A stretch of 40,169 nucleotides of DNA from an uncultured Bacteroidales bacterium (GCA_902774185.1 CACYHE010000017.1:1-40169); one strand, 5' to 3'. Shown: positions 16,499 through 25,378, numbered from the stretch's first letter. The notes: generated from the sequence alone by a model not told the origin. Numbers and translations are program-made.

Positions 16499-17591
16499 GA
16501 CCCCAAACTATCGTGTATAGATAGAAGGGTAATGCCATGTTGAAATAAGTGATGTCGTACGACGAACTGTACAGATCTCCATTGCCGGTACGCACGATAT
16601 CATAGCCGAAAGCCAGCACCACAAGAATCGTAAGCAGTCCGCCTGCCGCATAATGAAAATGCTGCAGGTGGTCTTTTTTATACACCGTCCATGCGATCGC
16701 TACCAAGGCGAAGATGGCAAAAACGAGTGGACTGCCTTGTCGTGTCTGCAGGACGAAGGGATTATATTCGAAGAACAGTAATTGGTGTCCTCCCCATACT
16801 AAGAACGGAACGAAGGTACACACGAAGGTGCCGCATGCCGTAAGCACGAACAGCAGTTGTTTCTTCCAACCGGATTGTAAGAAAGCGTAGCCGTACAGCA
16901 ATGCCAGCGGAATCACCGCAGCCAGACGGGTGGAAGCGCATAAACCGGCGATGATAGCGAGAAGCAAGGTGTGGTCGGTAAACCGAACGGACTTATACCG
17001 CAACCATTCGCACAAGGCGCAGACGCACATGAAATTTGTGAACAAGTCACTTCGTACCACTATCTCATACTGGATAGCAGGGGATGCCATCAGCAGGATC
17101 AGCGTCAAGAGTGCGAAATGAGCGGAACGACTGCGTGCGATGACGAATAAGAAGAGCGCCAAGGCAGCAAAGAAGGATAGTCCTACGTTTCCTATCGCAT
17201 AAAACGGGATATGAAGCACCTGCCATACGGGGAAAGGAGAACCGTATCCGCCTAAGTGCGTCTGGGCAGCGTAGGGATAGATGCCTTGGAATAAGTTATC
17301 CAGGAAATAATGGATAGCGGACCAACGGTCCACTTGCAGTCCGAGCGGGTCGATCTTGTACTGCAAAGCGATCAGCAATGCGGAATACCCCAAACCGGCA
17401 CTGTACAAGAGTATCATGGAGGTCTTTGGACGCGGTTTCCAATAGTATAGTCCGACCATCAATGCGCACGCGACACACACATATAGCGCATCCAGGATAT
17501 AATGCCACTCCGTGACGCGCAGGGTGTATTTGTCCACAAACAGAACGTTGATGAACAAATAGAAAAGTATGGGCAGGAGATACTTACGCAT
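16449..17591 (-). CDS. Polytopic membrane protein, glycosyltransferase (GT-C/DUF2029)-like
   Basis: The 380-aa protein has about ten hydrophobic segments from residue 5 onwards. The loop [21 protein letters not shown] with following YGSPFPVW, and the later [20 protein letters not shown], look like lipid-linked-sugar-dependent mannosyltransferases of the GT-C class. The assignment is by general pattern, not a diagnostic motif. It begins 8 nt after porZ and is probably its operon partner. Its last 16 codons are antisense to the folE 3' end, so the two transcripts overlap tail to tail. Confidence 0.65.
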   Translation of the reverse strand: MRKYLLPILFYLFINVLFVDKYTLRVTEWHYILDALYVCVACALMVGLYYWKPRPKTSMILLYSAGLGYSALLIALQYKIDPLGLQVDRWSAIHYFLDNLFQGIYPYAAQTHLGGYGSPFPVWQVLHIPFYAIGNVGLSFFAALALFLFVIARSRSAHFALLTLILLMASPAIQYEIVVRSDLFTNFMCVCALCEWLRYKSVRFTDHTLLLAIIAGLCASTRLAAVIPLALLYGYAFLQSGWKKQLLFVLTACGTFVCTFVPFLVWGGHQLLFFEYNPFVLQTRQGSPLVFAIFALVAIAWTVYKKDHLQHFHYAAGGLLTILVVLAFGYDIVRTGNGDLYSSSYDITYFNMALPFYLYTIVWGLNHESVSETLPSSLGD

Positions 17592-17599
17592 TTTGTTTT

Positions 17600-20500
17600 T
17601 TATCGTATCACCATGATCTTGACCACCGTATGACCGCCGTTAGCGTTACAGAGTGCGGTATAGACACCGGGTGTAGCCCTTCTGCCGTAGGCATCGTTTC
17701 CATCCCATACGGCAGTACCTCCGTGACTGCGGGTCTTACATACCAGATTGCCGGCTGCATCTACGATGTTCACCACTGTGTTATCCATCAGTCCGCAGAT
17801 GCTGATGACTCCTCCGTAGTCCGGACGAACGGGGTTCGGATAGGCGTACGCGCCGCTCATCGTCTCCGCCGGATCACTGGCATCGCTGCGATAAGATGCG
17901 ATACCTTTGCCGGTACCGACAAACACTTCGCCCGTCGTAGGCACGATCGTGATGGACTGGATACTGTTGGACGGTAACAGGCTGTTGTATTCCGTGAAAT
18001 GGGCTGCGGTGATGGTGTCATCTTCGATGAGGTACAGACCCGAGTTGGCGGTTCCTATCCACATGCGGTTTCCGCCATCTACCGCCATACAGGTCACTTG
18101 CTCATCGCCCAAGAGGTAATCGCCCAAACCCGTTCCGTCATTACGAGGGATGATGATACGGCGACATGCGTTAGACTGGAAGAAATCGACCGTCTCAGGG
18201 ATCAATATGATACCTTTCTCGGTACCTATCCAGATCCGGTTTGTATGGTCTTGTGCAAAGCAGTTGAAGTTCGATGGAGCAAGCAGCGTACCGTTCTGGT
18301 CCACGAACGAACTGCGTTTGACACAGTAGTCATCGCTGTTATTGGTAGGCGTACCTCCGTCATCGAACAGCACGACCCCTTGACTGTAACGTTGGTCGAA
18401 CATCCATTTATAACGGCTGCCTCGTCTGTCCGGCCAGATACCGGTGGGCGTGGTGAAGGCTATGTCTGTACCGTTACTGCGTAAACGCAAACCGTACCAG
18501 ATACCGTTCGGTGTGAGCACATGAACCGGTTTACCTGCCGCTGAGTTCGTTGCATTAAGTACCCACAGGTTACCTTCTTCATCCATCATCGCACCGTCCG
18601 TACGGGTGTAGAACTCCGGATTGGTAGGATCGACGGATGTTAAGGTACTATTATTCGGCATGTATTGTTTGACGGCTTTGAAATCACGGAACTCTACCAC
18701 ACCGCATCCGTACATCGCTACATAGAAATGACCGGCATCGGTGGGATCGACGGCTACGCTGACCGCATCCAAGGTCCAAACACCCAGATCGGCTAAGATA
18801 TCATATGCCGAGATGCCTCGCCAGTTATATCCGTCGAAGATGTTGATTCGTGCTTCACGAATGAACTCGGTGGACCATCTGCCGCCTACCGTCGAGTAGA
18901 TATGTCCGTTAGCCGCATGCATGCTGTAACCGAAATTACTGTTCGGACCTTCGGTATGGAAGATATGATCCCCGTTTACGTCTAACTTGATCAATCCCCA
19001 ATTCAACTCAGCCACCCAGTATTCACCTTTGGTGAAACAAGCTGTGTTCATGGCGTAGCGGTCACTCAGCCCTTCGGGTGTATAATCATCCTTCAAGCGG
19101 AACAAGCCTTTGTCCGTATAGACGAGCATCTGTCCGTCATTCGCACTCATCCATCGGATCGGTTCGCCGAGCACCAGTTGCCACGTGTCTCCTGTTTGGC
19201 GATAGAGCGAGTCGTGCTGCAAGATATATAACTGGTTCTGCCAAGCAGCTGCCTGCTGTACGTCTCCTCCCTGAATCGTATCGGCAGACCAGAAAGCGTA
19301 ATCTACCAGATTATCGCTCAATGCCGCTTTGTACAGTTTATTGGTGGAGAAAACATAGAGCGAGTCTCCCTGTTCGATGATGGCACGCACATCGACCGAC
19401 GATGCCTCCTGCCCGATATAATAGGTATCTGCTACTTCGCCCTTACGGGTATTGATGGCGATGATACCGAAACTCGTTCCGGCATAGGTGTAACGCGAAC
19501 CGGCAGTCAGGCAGTTGATGGTGACCGCTATCGAACCTGCTTTCATGTACAGATCCGGCATCTGGGTCACATCATCGTCATCGCTCAGCAGGTCAATACG
19601 CCCGTCATTATAAGCGATCACCAGTTGGTTGGACTGCTCGTCGTACGCGATATGCGACACGCTTGTTCCGTTCAGACCGGTCGATTTACTCCAGTAATCG
19701 ATACTCTCATCGGCTCTGTTCACGCAGAAGAGCGCACCGTTAGCGGCTGCATAAACCCGTTTGTCAGAAGCGGCTATCTCTTGGGGATCGGAATAACAGA
19801 AATGCAGTCTCCATCGTTGCATACTTCCATCCTCTAATCCATTCTCTCCTTCATCCTCTGAGCCGTTCAAGCCTTCACCCCATCCGTTTGCATCGTATTC
19901 TACCAAGCCTTCTGCAGTACCGATGAAGATATGTCCGTTGTCGGCACACGCCAGGGACAAGATACCATTAGCCGGCATGGCGGAGTTATCGGTAGTGAGA
20001 TGTTTTGTGATCTCCGTAGCATCCTCGTTCAGTACGTAGATACCTAAGGTCTCCGTACCTGCCCATATAGACCCGTCGCTTGCTTCGCAAAGAGCTTTGA
20101 AGATCAACGAACGAGTGGGGTTCTCTCCGTTGTTATCCATCACAACCGGTCGAACGATGGCATCCGAATGAAAATAATCGGTGGTTTCGATATAAGCGAT
20201 ACCTTGATCCGTAGCCATCCAGATACGTCCTTTGCTGTCTTGCATCATATCATTGATGAAGGATGGTTTGAACGTATTCCCTTCCTGATCGGTCCATTCG
20301 GAACGACGTATGGTCTTGTCGTCTGTATTGTCAAAAGGTGTACCTCCGTCGTCTAACAGGCATACGAAGGTGTTATAACGTGCAGTCGCTATCCATTTAT
20401 GGCGGGAGTTACGGTTGTCCAGAATCAGACAAGCCGGAGTGTGAGCAGCCAGCAATGAACCATCAGCTGCTACATCGACACTGTGCCAAGTACCGTTCTT

Positions 20501-21679
20501 CTCCAGACACTGCAGCTGTCCGAAAGTGGTGGCGCTCATGAACCATAACCGACCGGCTGCATCATACGTGGCAAAGTCCACACGGGTATAGCGGTCCGGC
20601 AGATTAGGATCAAGTGTGATAAGCGTGTTGTTCCCTCCGGCTATCTCTTGACGAACCACCGCATCGTTCTTGAACTCATACAGCCCCGTTCCGTAACTGG
20701 TGACGAAATAGTGCGTCTTGTCTTTCGGATCAACCGCCACGTTCATAAAATCCAAGCATACATGACCGGTCTTCGCTTCGGTGACTGCCGCTTCGACATT
20801 CGTCCATTGCTGCCCGTCGTACCGCATCACGATACCGGGTCTGTTATACTCCGAATCCCATCGACCGCCGGGCACCACCCATATGTTACCTTGTGCTGCC
20901 GTGATGCGGTAAGGTGTGTTGACGGCAGGACCTGCCGGCTTGTAACTCATCCATTGTTTGGTCGCTTTCGTATAACGTTTGATACCTTCTCCGTAACCGG
21001 CGTACCAGATATCCTTCGTGTCGTCATACTCGATCCCTTTCTTGGCGTCCGGCGTGATACGGTTTCCGCGTTTCTCCCGTTTCCAATAATTGTAATCGGA
21101 TACATTATCGTTTAACGATGCGCAGTACATACTATCTTCGGCGAACGCGTAGATACTGTCTTGGACGATACGGACATCTTGGATCGGCGTCTCCTGACCA
21201 GCGGGACGTAACCAATAGCTGTCCACTAACTTCCGCTCCTGCAGATCCATCGTCTGCACACCGTAATGCGTAGATAAATACGCCGTTCTGCCGGAAATAG
21301 TGACGTTGTAGATTGTCTTGCGTTGCGTCATCTCTTTGTTGTACAGTTCGCTGATATACTGCACTCCCTGTTCGGTCAGCACATCGATCTTACCGTCTGA
21401 GTAACAGATCAACAACTGTTTGCCCTTCGTGTCGTAATGGATACAGATGATACCTGTGCCGTGCAAACCCGACAAGCGGTTATATACCTTCACCTGTTCC
21501 GACTGCTTCTCCACGCTAAAGAGACTGCCGTCAGAGATGGCAAACACTTTGTCTTGCGACACAGCGATCTGCGTCACGTTGTTATACGCAAAATGGGTTC
21601 TCCACATCGGACCTGCCTGTACTAGTGCAGATAGCAGGGAACCCAACATAATGACTGCGATGTATTTATATTTGATCAT
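17600..21679 (-). CDS. porZ: PorZ-like type IX secretion protein, internally duplicated (two beta-propeller units plus CTD)
   Basis: After a signal peptide (MIKYKYIAVIMLGSLLSALVQA), residues 23-599 form one PorZ-type propeller unit (WRTHFAYNNVTQIAVSQDKV, RLSGLHGTGIICIHYD, YSDGKIDVL, DIWYAGYGEGIKRY, KGRIWMATDQGI). A linker encoded by 8-bp repeats (about 600-618) follows. Residues 619-1280 repeat the whole pattern (WRLHFCYSDPQEIAASDKRV, KSTGLNGTSVSHIAYDE, YNDGRIDLL, NRIWIGTEKGI). The end, AYPNPVRPDYGG...YGRRATPGVYTALC...VVKIMVIR, is a type IX C-terminal domain. PorZ acts at the cell surface with PorU in the T9SS attachment complex and is usually near 750-800 residues with one such unit; 1359 residues is about double. 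The start overlaps the rdgB stop by 4 nt. Confidence 0.8.
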   Translation of the reverse strand: MIKYKYIAVIMLGSLLSALVQAGPMWRTHFAYNNVTQIAVSQDKVFAISDGSLFSVEKQSEQVKVYNRLSGLHGTGIICIHYDTKGKQLLICYSDGKIDVLTEQGVQYISELYNKEMTQRKTIYNVTISGRTAYLSTHYGVQTMDLQERKLVDSYWLRPAGQETPIQDVRIVQDSIYAFAEDSMYCASLNDNVSDYNYWKREKRGNRITPDAKKGIEYDDTKDIWYAGYGEGIKRYTKATKQWMSYKPAGPAVNTPYRITAAQGNIWVVPGGRWDSEYNRPGIVMRYDGQQWTNVEAAVTEAKTGHVCLDFMNVAVDPKDKTHYFVTSYGTGLYEFKNDAVVRQEIAGGNNTLITLDPNLPDRYTRVDFATYDAAGRLWFMSATTFGQLQCLEKNGTWHSVDVAADGSLLAAHTPACLILDNRNSRHKWIATARYNTFVCLLDDGGTPFDNTDDKTIRRSEWTDQEGNTFKPSFINDMMQDSKGRIWMATDQGIAYIETTDYFHSDAIVRPVVMDNNGENPTRSLIFKALCEASDGSIWAGTETLGIYVLNEDATEITKHLTTDNSAMPANGILSLACADNGHIFIGTAEGLVEYDANGWGEGLNGSEDEGENGLEDGSMQRWRLHFCYSDPQEIAASDKRVYAAANGALFCVNRADESIDYWSKSTGLNGTSVSHIAYDEQSNQLVIAYNDGRIDLLSDDDDVTQMPDLYMKAGSIAVTINCLTAGSRYTYAGTSFGIIAINTRKGEVADTYYIGQEASSVDVRAIIEQGDSLYVFSTNKLYKAALSDNLVDYAFWSADTIQGGDVQQAAAWQNQLYILQHDSLYRQTGDTWQLVLGEPIRWMSANDGQMLVYTDKGLFRLKDDYTPEGLSDRYAMNTACFTKGEYWVAELNWGLIKLDVNGDHIFHTEGPNSNFGYSMHAANGHIYSTVGGRWSTEFIREARINIFDGYNWRGISAYDILADLGVWTLDAVSVAVDPTDAGHFYVAMYGCGVVEFRDFKAVKQYMPNNSTLTSVDPTNPEFYTRTDGAMMDEEGNLWVLNATNSAAGKPVHVLTPNGIWYGLRLRSNGTDIAFTTPTGIWPDRRGSRYKWMFDQRYSQGVVLFDDGGTPTNNSDDYCVKRSSFVDQNGTLLAPSNFNCFAQDHTNRIWIGTEKGIILIPETVDFFQSNACRRIIIPRNDGTGLGDYLLGDEQVTCMAVDGGNRMWIGTANSGLYLIEDDTITAAHFTEYNSLLPSNSIQSITIVPTTGEVFVGTGKGIASYRSDASDPAETMSGAYAYPNPVRPDYGGVISICGLMDNTVVNIVDAAGNLVCKTRSHGGTAVWDGNDAYGRRATPGVYTALCNANGGHTVVKIMVIR
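19826..19881. repeat. 8-bp repeats encoding the linker between the two PorZ units
   Basis: Seven consecutive 8-nt units of the type TTCATCCT/CTAATCCA/TTCACCCC encode most of GWGEGLNGSEDEGENGLEDGS. The units resemble those at 28113-28152 and 32764-32795. Confidence 0.65.
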
Positions 21680-22341
21680 TCTGAAGGATTTAACAGTTTA
21701 ACGAGTTCTGCGAGTGCTCTGGCCCGATGACTGATGTTGTTTTTTATCTCTGCAGGCAGTTCGCCGAAGGTCTTGTCGTACCCTTCGGGAATAAAGAGCG
21801 GGTCGTATCCGAAACCTCCTTGCCCGTACTCCTCTTCCGCTATCCGTCCCCGAACGATACCGCTCACCTGAATGTCTGTGTTCTCAAAAAGAATCAGCGT
21901 GATAACGGTTCGGAACTGTGCGCCTCGGTCTTCTTTGTCAGCCAGTTCGGTTAAGGCTTTCTTGCGGTTCGCCGCAAAAATCATCATTTCATCATTAAGC
22001 GCAGCGCTCATTCCGTCATTCAATCGGTACCACCTTGCCGTATAGACACCCGGCTTACCGCCCAAGGCATCGATCTCCAAACCCGTATCGTCGGCAAAAA
22101 CGCCATCAATAGATTGACGATTGGACGATTGACGATTGGACGATTGACGATTGGACGATTTTAACCATTGGCAAACGGTTTCAGCTTTGATTTTACTATT
22201 CTCTTCAAGCGTCGTACCGTTCTCTTCGATCTCTTGCTCAAAACCGATGTCGTGCAGACTCAGCACGTCGATACCGGCAGGCATAATATTTCTCACTTCT
22301 GCCAACTTATGGGCGTTATTTGATGCAAAAACAAGTGTCAT
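21676..22341 (-). CDS. rdgB: Non-canonical purine NTP pyrophosphatase (HAM1/RdgB family), with two repeat-encoded insertions
   Basis: ATG 22341 (MTLVFASNNAHKLAEVRNIM) is the family's usual start and lies just after a -7 box (22359-22366); the longer open frame is rejected. The enzyme hydrolyses ITP/dITP/XTP to monophosphates. Motifs are FASNNAHKLAEV, GTTLEENSKIKAE, FADDTGLEIDALGGKPGVYTARW, GGFGYDPLFIPEGYDKTFGE and SHRARAL. Two stretches do not belong to the family: residues about 61-77 (SSNRQ repeated three times) just before FADDTG, and residues about 107-120 (LNDGMSAALNDEMM) after the ARW loop. Both are encoded by repeats and keep the frame. Its stop overlaps the porZ start (ATGA). Confidence 0.92.
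   Translation of the reverse strand: MTLVFASNNAHKLAEVRNIMPAGIDVLSLHDIGFEQEIEENGTTLEENSKIKAETVCQWLKSSNRQSSNRQSSNRQSIDGVFADDTGLEIDALGGKPGVYTARWYRLNDGMSAALNDEMMIFAANRKKALTELADKEDRGAQFRTVITLILFENTDIQVSGIVRGRIAEEEYGQGGFGYDPLFIPEGYDKTFGELPAEIKNNISHRARALAELVKLLNPSE
21982..22023. repeat. NDEM repeat element, copy inside rdgB
   Basis: The arrangement is CATCATTTCATCATTAAGCG, core, then CGCTCATTCCGTCATTCAA, matching the vapE element at 1839-1884 apart from a shorter core and a few changes. It encodes LNDGMSAALNDEMM. Confidence 0.75.
22112..22160. repeat. 15-bp tandem repeat inside rdgB
   Basis: Three exact copies of GATTGACGATTGGAC plus a partial unit encode (SSNRQ)x3. On the minus strand the first 21 nt differ at one base from the intergenic leader at 27302-27322. 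Confidence 0.85.
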
Positions 22342-22358
22342 AAACCATAAATTTGGCG

Positions 22359-22366
22359 CAAAGGTA
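22359..22366 (-). promoter_or_regulatory. Putative -7 box (TACCTTTG) of the rdgB-porZ operon
   Basis: The minus strand reads GTACCTTTGCGCC; transcription would begin about 10 nt before the rdgB ATG, giving a very short leader. Confidence 0.55.
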
Positions 22367-22398
22367 CACTTTTTTTTGCAAATATGCAAAAATTTTAG

Positions 22399-22406
22399 TA
22401 ATTTTG
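22399..22406 (+). promoter_or_regulatory. Putative -7 box (TAATTTTG) of the DUF2147 gene
   Basis: TAATTTTGCAGCCGATTTTG resembles the sequence after the gyrB -7 box. It is divergent from the rdgB promoter, with the ATG 28 nt downstream. Confidence 0.55.
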
Positions 22407-22434
22407 CAGCCGATTTTGAGTAAAACAAGGATTT

Positions 22435-22869
22435 ATGAAACGAATAACGCTCTTTTTGGCACTACTGACGGTGACTTTGACCGTCTCTGCGCACCTCAAT
22501 GATATCTTGGGTGATTGGAAAACCGTCGATGACAAAACCGGTAATAACTACTCCATTATCACCATCTATCAAGGCGAGGACGGACTGATCTACGGCAAGG
22601 TATCCAAGATGTTGATGGGGCCCAAAGACCTGCGTTGCGAAGCGTGCAAAGGGGAAGACCATAACGCCTTGCTCGAAGGACTGATGATCATTCGGGGAAT
22701 GAGTTACAGTACCGCCCATGACGAACTGACAGGAGGTAAAGTGCTCGATCCCGAATCCGGTAAGTTCTACTATGGAAAAATATTCCCGAAGGACGGTAAG
22801 TTGGTCCTCCGGGGTTCGATTGACCGATTCAGTATCATCGGCCGAAATCAGACTTGGATTCGTCGGTAA
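22435..22869 (+). CDS. Secreted DUF2147 family protein
   Basis: The 144-aa protein has a signal peptide (MKRITLFLALLTVTLTVSA), then the DUF2147 pattern: GDWKTVDDKTGNNYSIITIY, DGLIYGKVSKM, a CxxC pair in LRCEACKGED, GLMIIRGMSY, LDPESGKFYYGKI and LVLRGSI at the end. These small periplasmic or outer-membrane-associated beta proteins have no established biochemical role; the fold suggests ligand binding. It is monocistronic and converges on the GH53 gene 12 nt away. Confidence 0.85.
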   Translation: MKRITLFLALLTVTLTVSAHLNDILGDWKTVDDKTGNNYSIITIYQGEDGLIYGKVSKMLMGPKDLRCEACKGEDHNALLEGLMIIRGMSYSTAHDELTGGKVLDPESGKFYYGKIFPKDGKLVLRGSIDRFSIIGRNQTWIRR

Positions 22870-22881
22870 GAAACCGTTTCT

Positions 22882-23955
22882 TTATTTCGTACCGGACAGC
22901 ATTATCTGCATCACTTCGGACGGTGTTCCTTCCGGGGTAAATGCACCCATCTCATAGCTGCCCCATCCCAAAGGGATGTATTCCGCCGGTCGCCAACCGC
23001 CGTACACTTCGGGTTCCCAGTAGAAGATGCCGGCACACGAATCAATGGCGGTGATGCGGTTCATGAAATCCTCCATCACGATGGCAGACTCCGGATCATT
23101 GGCAAACATACCCACTTCGGCGATCATCACCGGACAATGCCAGTCGTGAATGAGACGCTTGATATTCTCTTCGGCTAATACATTCATCTCCTGCCAACTC
23201 TTACCACCATTCCAGGCACTCATCATCGGGTAGTGACTCAAACCGATCATATCCCATTTGCCACCGTAGGCCTGCATGGATTTCCAGAACCAGTCACGCC
23301 GTTCGTATGCGTTGTCCACATGTACGATGACGTTGATATCCGGGAACGCTTCTTTGGCAGCTTCATACCCCATCTTGGTGAAACCGGCATAGTGTTCCCA
23401 ATTACCTGCTGTCTCTTTCACCCGTCCCATCGGCCATAACATCCCGTTCGGGGTTTCGTTACCGATCTGTACCCATTCGGGTTTGATACCTTCTTCTTTG
23501 AGTGCGTACAGCACATCCAGCGTGTGTTCACGAACCGCTTCCAGCATCGTCGGATAATCATAATGCTGCCAGGCTGCAGGAATAGTCTGTTGGTTGGGGT
23601 CGGCAAAGAAATCCGAGTAATGGATGTCGATCATGATCCGTTGACCGGCTTGTGCGGCACGCTTGGCAAGAACGAGCATGTCGGCTTTGTTACTCCAACC
23701 CGTGCTGTGGTTAACCCATACCCGTAACCGCACCGCGTTCATCCCCATGCCACGCAGCAGTTCAATACAGTCTGTGCTCTGTACTCTGTCAGCGCAGCGG
23801 TCGGTGTTCTTATAAAACTTCACTCCGTCGTGTTCCATCTCACTGAGCCAACTAATGTCTGCTCCTTTTGCCCATGAACCACGAGGGCTGTCCGTCTTGT
23901 GGTAACATGCCGTCAGCATCATCGCTGCGGCAAAAAGAATAAGTAGTTTTTTCAT
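22882..23955 (-). CDS. Glycoside hydrolase family 53, endo-beta-1,4-galactanase, lipoprotein
   Basis: The ATG at 23955 (MKKLLILFAAAMMLTAC) gives a lipoprotein signal with Cys17, so I prefer it to the longer frame. The TIM-barrel domain shows KGADISWLSEME, the AVRLRVWV strand, IDIHYSDFFADP, WVQIGNETPNGMLWP with the acid/base Glu, and CPVMIAEVGMF with the nucleophile Glu. GH53 enzymes cut beta-1,4-galactan side chains of pectic arabinogalactan. No SusC/SusD pair is nearby, so it is not part of a classical polysaccharide utilisation locus in this window. Its ATG overlaps the phosphatase stop codon (ATGA). Confidence 0.9.
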   Translation of the reverse strand: MKKLLILFAAAMMLTACYHKTDSPRGSWAKGADISWLSEMEHDGVKFYKNTDRCADRVQSTDCIELLRGMGMNAVRLRVWVNHSTGWSNKADMLVLAKRAAQAGQRIMIDIHYSDFFADPNQQTIPAAWQHYDYPTMLEAVREHTLDVLYALKEEGIKPEWVQIGNETPNGMLWPMGRVKETAGNWEHYAGFTKMGYEAAKEAFPDINVIVHVDNAYERRDWFWKSMQAYGGKWDMIGLSHYPMMSAWNGGKSWQEMNVLAEENIKRLIHDWHCPVMIAEVGMFANDPESAIVMEDFMNRITAIDSCAGIFYWEPEVYGGWRPAEYIPLGWGSYEMGAFTPEGTPSEVMQIMLSGTK

Positions 23956-24758
23956 TGTAACAAATATCTTTTTCGAAGCGTTTGTATATCCTCGTGCGTA
24001 AGGCACAAAATGTCTTGTAAGTAATGGGTCATCCCGCCGTATTCACGGTCAATGAGGTCCAGAGTAGTTATAAAATTGGCGGTGCTGACCCCCATAAACG
24101 CCTGAATAACAGCTTTTTCGGCATCTCCTCCGCCTCGTTCGTCGATGTCGTGATTCAACTTATTCACGATAGGCAGGTAGGCTTCGTTACTCAAGTCAAA
24201 ATCGGCAATGACCGCTTCTCTTTCCACCCCCAATGCGAACATCAGGAAGGCTGCACCCCAACCGGTACGGTCCTTGCCTTGCGCGCAGTGCCAAAGGATT
24301 CCTCCGTCTTCGAGTGCCTCCACGATCAGTCTTAAAAAAGCCGCGTACTGTAATTGCGAAAACTCCGATTGTATCAGCGATGGATACATGTTCCGCGCCA
24401 TCATCTGTACCTCCGGATAAAAGGAGTAGTTGACGATATGTCGGTCCAACTCAAAGAACGCCTCATCGGGAATCGGTTTACCCGTCTGTTGTTCTGCTCG
24501 CATGTCGATGGTTGGTAACAGATGATGCTGTACCCCTTCTATCTCCCGATCCGGCACCACCTTGAACTCGTTCATGGACCGGAAATCGAAGATCCGGCAG
24601 AGGTTATACTCCTCTTTTAGTCGTGCCACATCGGCATCACTCGCATCGTGCAGATGGGCAGTACGGATCAAGCGGTGGGGACGTATCTCCCGACCTCCGG
24701 CTCCGATCATTCCGCCCAAATCCCGGGCATTGTCAATATGTTCGAAAACAATATTCAT
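23952..24758 (-). CDS. Tyrosine-protein phosphatase (dual-specificity-like, Y_phosphatase3)
   Basis: The 268-aa cytosolic protein has the NARDLGG N-terminal motif of this family (11-17) and the CX5R active-site loop HCAQGKDRTGWG, in which Cys is the nucleophile and Arg binds phosphate. FDFRSMNEF precedes it. Relatives dephosphorylate phosphotyrosine, and some act on phosphoinositides. Four-nucleotide overlaps with both neighbours show it is translated as part of the HD-phosphatase-GH53 cluster. Confidence 0.85.
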   Translation of the reverse strand: MNIVFEHIDNARDLGGMIGAGGREIRPHRLIRTAHLHDASDADVARLKEEYNLCRIFDFRSMNEFKVVPDREIEGVQHHLLPTIDMRAEQQTGKPIPDEAFFELDRHIVNYSFYPEVQMMARNMYPSLIQSEFSQLQYAAFLRLIVEALEDGGILWHCAQGKDRTGWGAAFLMFALGVEREAVIADFDLSNEAYLPIVNKLNHDIDERGGGDAEKAVIQAFMGVSTANFITTLDLIDREYGGMTHYLQDILCLTHEDIQTLRKRYLLQ

Positions 24759-25378
24759 GATACCGGTATACCGGGATTCCGGGATCCCGGAAAAACTTCG
24801 TCTATCAAGCGCACGAACTCCTGATATGCAAACGTATCTTGCAGTTCACTTAGCGAAGCGGCAAGGCCTCGGTAATGCCATTCGTGGGAGGCTTTGTCTT
24901 TGACGTGGAAGATATTCCAAATGGCATCGCCGATCACCTGATAGTCCCGCCAGATGGCACGCATGTTACTTAACTTATCACCCAGCGCTATGATCTTCGC
25001 ATCGTGACTGGCTGCTGCCAAACGGTCTATCGCTGCCTGCTTACGGGCATGCCAAGTGGATTCTTCATCACCATTCGCACCATTAAACAATTCACCATTA
25101 ATCTGGTCACTCTCTGCATGCACCAAGTCTGCCACACGTTCTCCAAACGCTTCCCGGATCTGCTCTACCGTCACGTCGGTATCTTCCACCGTGTCATGTA
25201 ACGCGGCCGCAGCCAGTAACTCCTGATCGGACGTCATCGTCGCCACGATTTCTACTGCCTCCATCGGGTGAACGATATACGGAAAACCTTTTCCTCTTCG
25301 CTCCGTGTTATGGTGTGCCTGCACGGCAAACACTATCGCCCGATCCAATAAATCTGTGTCTATATATTTATTCGCCAT
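24755..25378 (-). CDS. HD-domain hydrolase of the MESH1/SpoT-hydrolase type
   Basis: I place the start at ATG 25378 (MANKYIDTDLLDRAIVFAVQ), because the upstream in-frame residues (MTNGQLTIKRF) come from a leader repeat. The 207-aa protein has the HD pattern AVQAHHNTERRGKGFPYIVHPMEAV, AAALHDTVEDTD, then ALGDKLSNMRAI, as in the (p)ppGpp hydrolase domain of RelA/SpoT. A synthetase gene lies two genes upstream. Residues about 92-105 (QINGELFNGANGDE) and the C-terminal GSRNPGIPVS are encoded by repeats or palindromes. The substrate could be (p)ppGpp or another nucleotide. Confidence 0.85.
   Translation of the reverse strand: MANKYIDTDLLDRAIVFAVQAHHNTERRGKGFPYIVHPMEAVEIVATMTSDQELLAAAALHDTVEDTDVTVEQIREAFGERVADLVHAESDQINGELFNGANGDEESTWHARKQAAIDRLAAASHDAKIIALGDKLSNMRAIWRDYQVIGDAIWNIFHVKDKASHEWHYRGLAASLSELQDTFAYQEFVRLIDEVFPGSRNPGIPVS
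24763..24790. repeat. Overlapping CCGG palindromes encoding the HD protein C-terminus
   Basis: CCGGTATACCGG (24763-24774) and CCGGGATCCCGG (24779-24790) are perfect 12-bp palindromes separated by the related CCGGGATTCCGG. They encode GSRNPGIPV just before the stop. Confidence 0.7.
25065..25103. repeat. CACCATT repeat inside the HD gene
   Basis: CATCACCATTCGCACCATT, then AATTCACCATTAATCTG, encodes QINGELFNGANGDE. The ending CATTAATCTG is shared with the NDEM element in vapE. Confidence 0.6.

Noticed and set aside
21676-22428. Longer rdgB frame with 29 extra N-terminal residues
   Set aside because: The extra part covers the -7 box and promoter; family members begin at the MTLVFASNN position.
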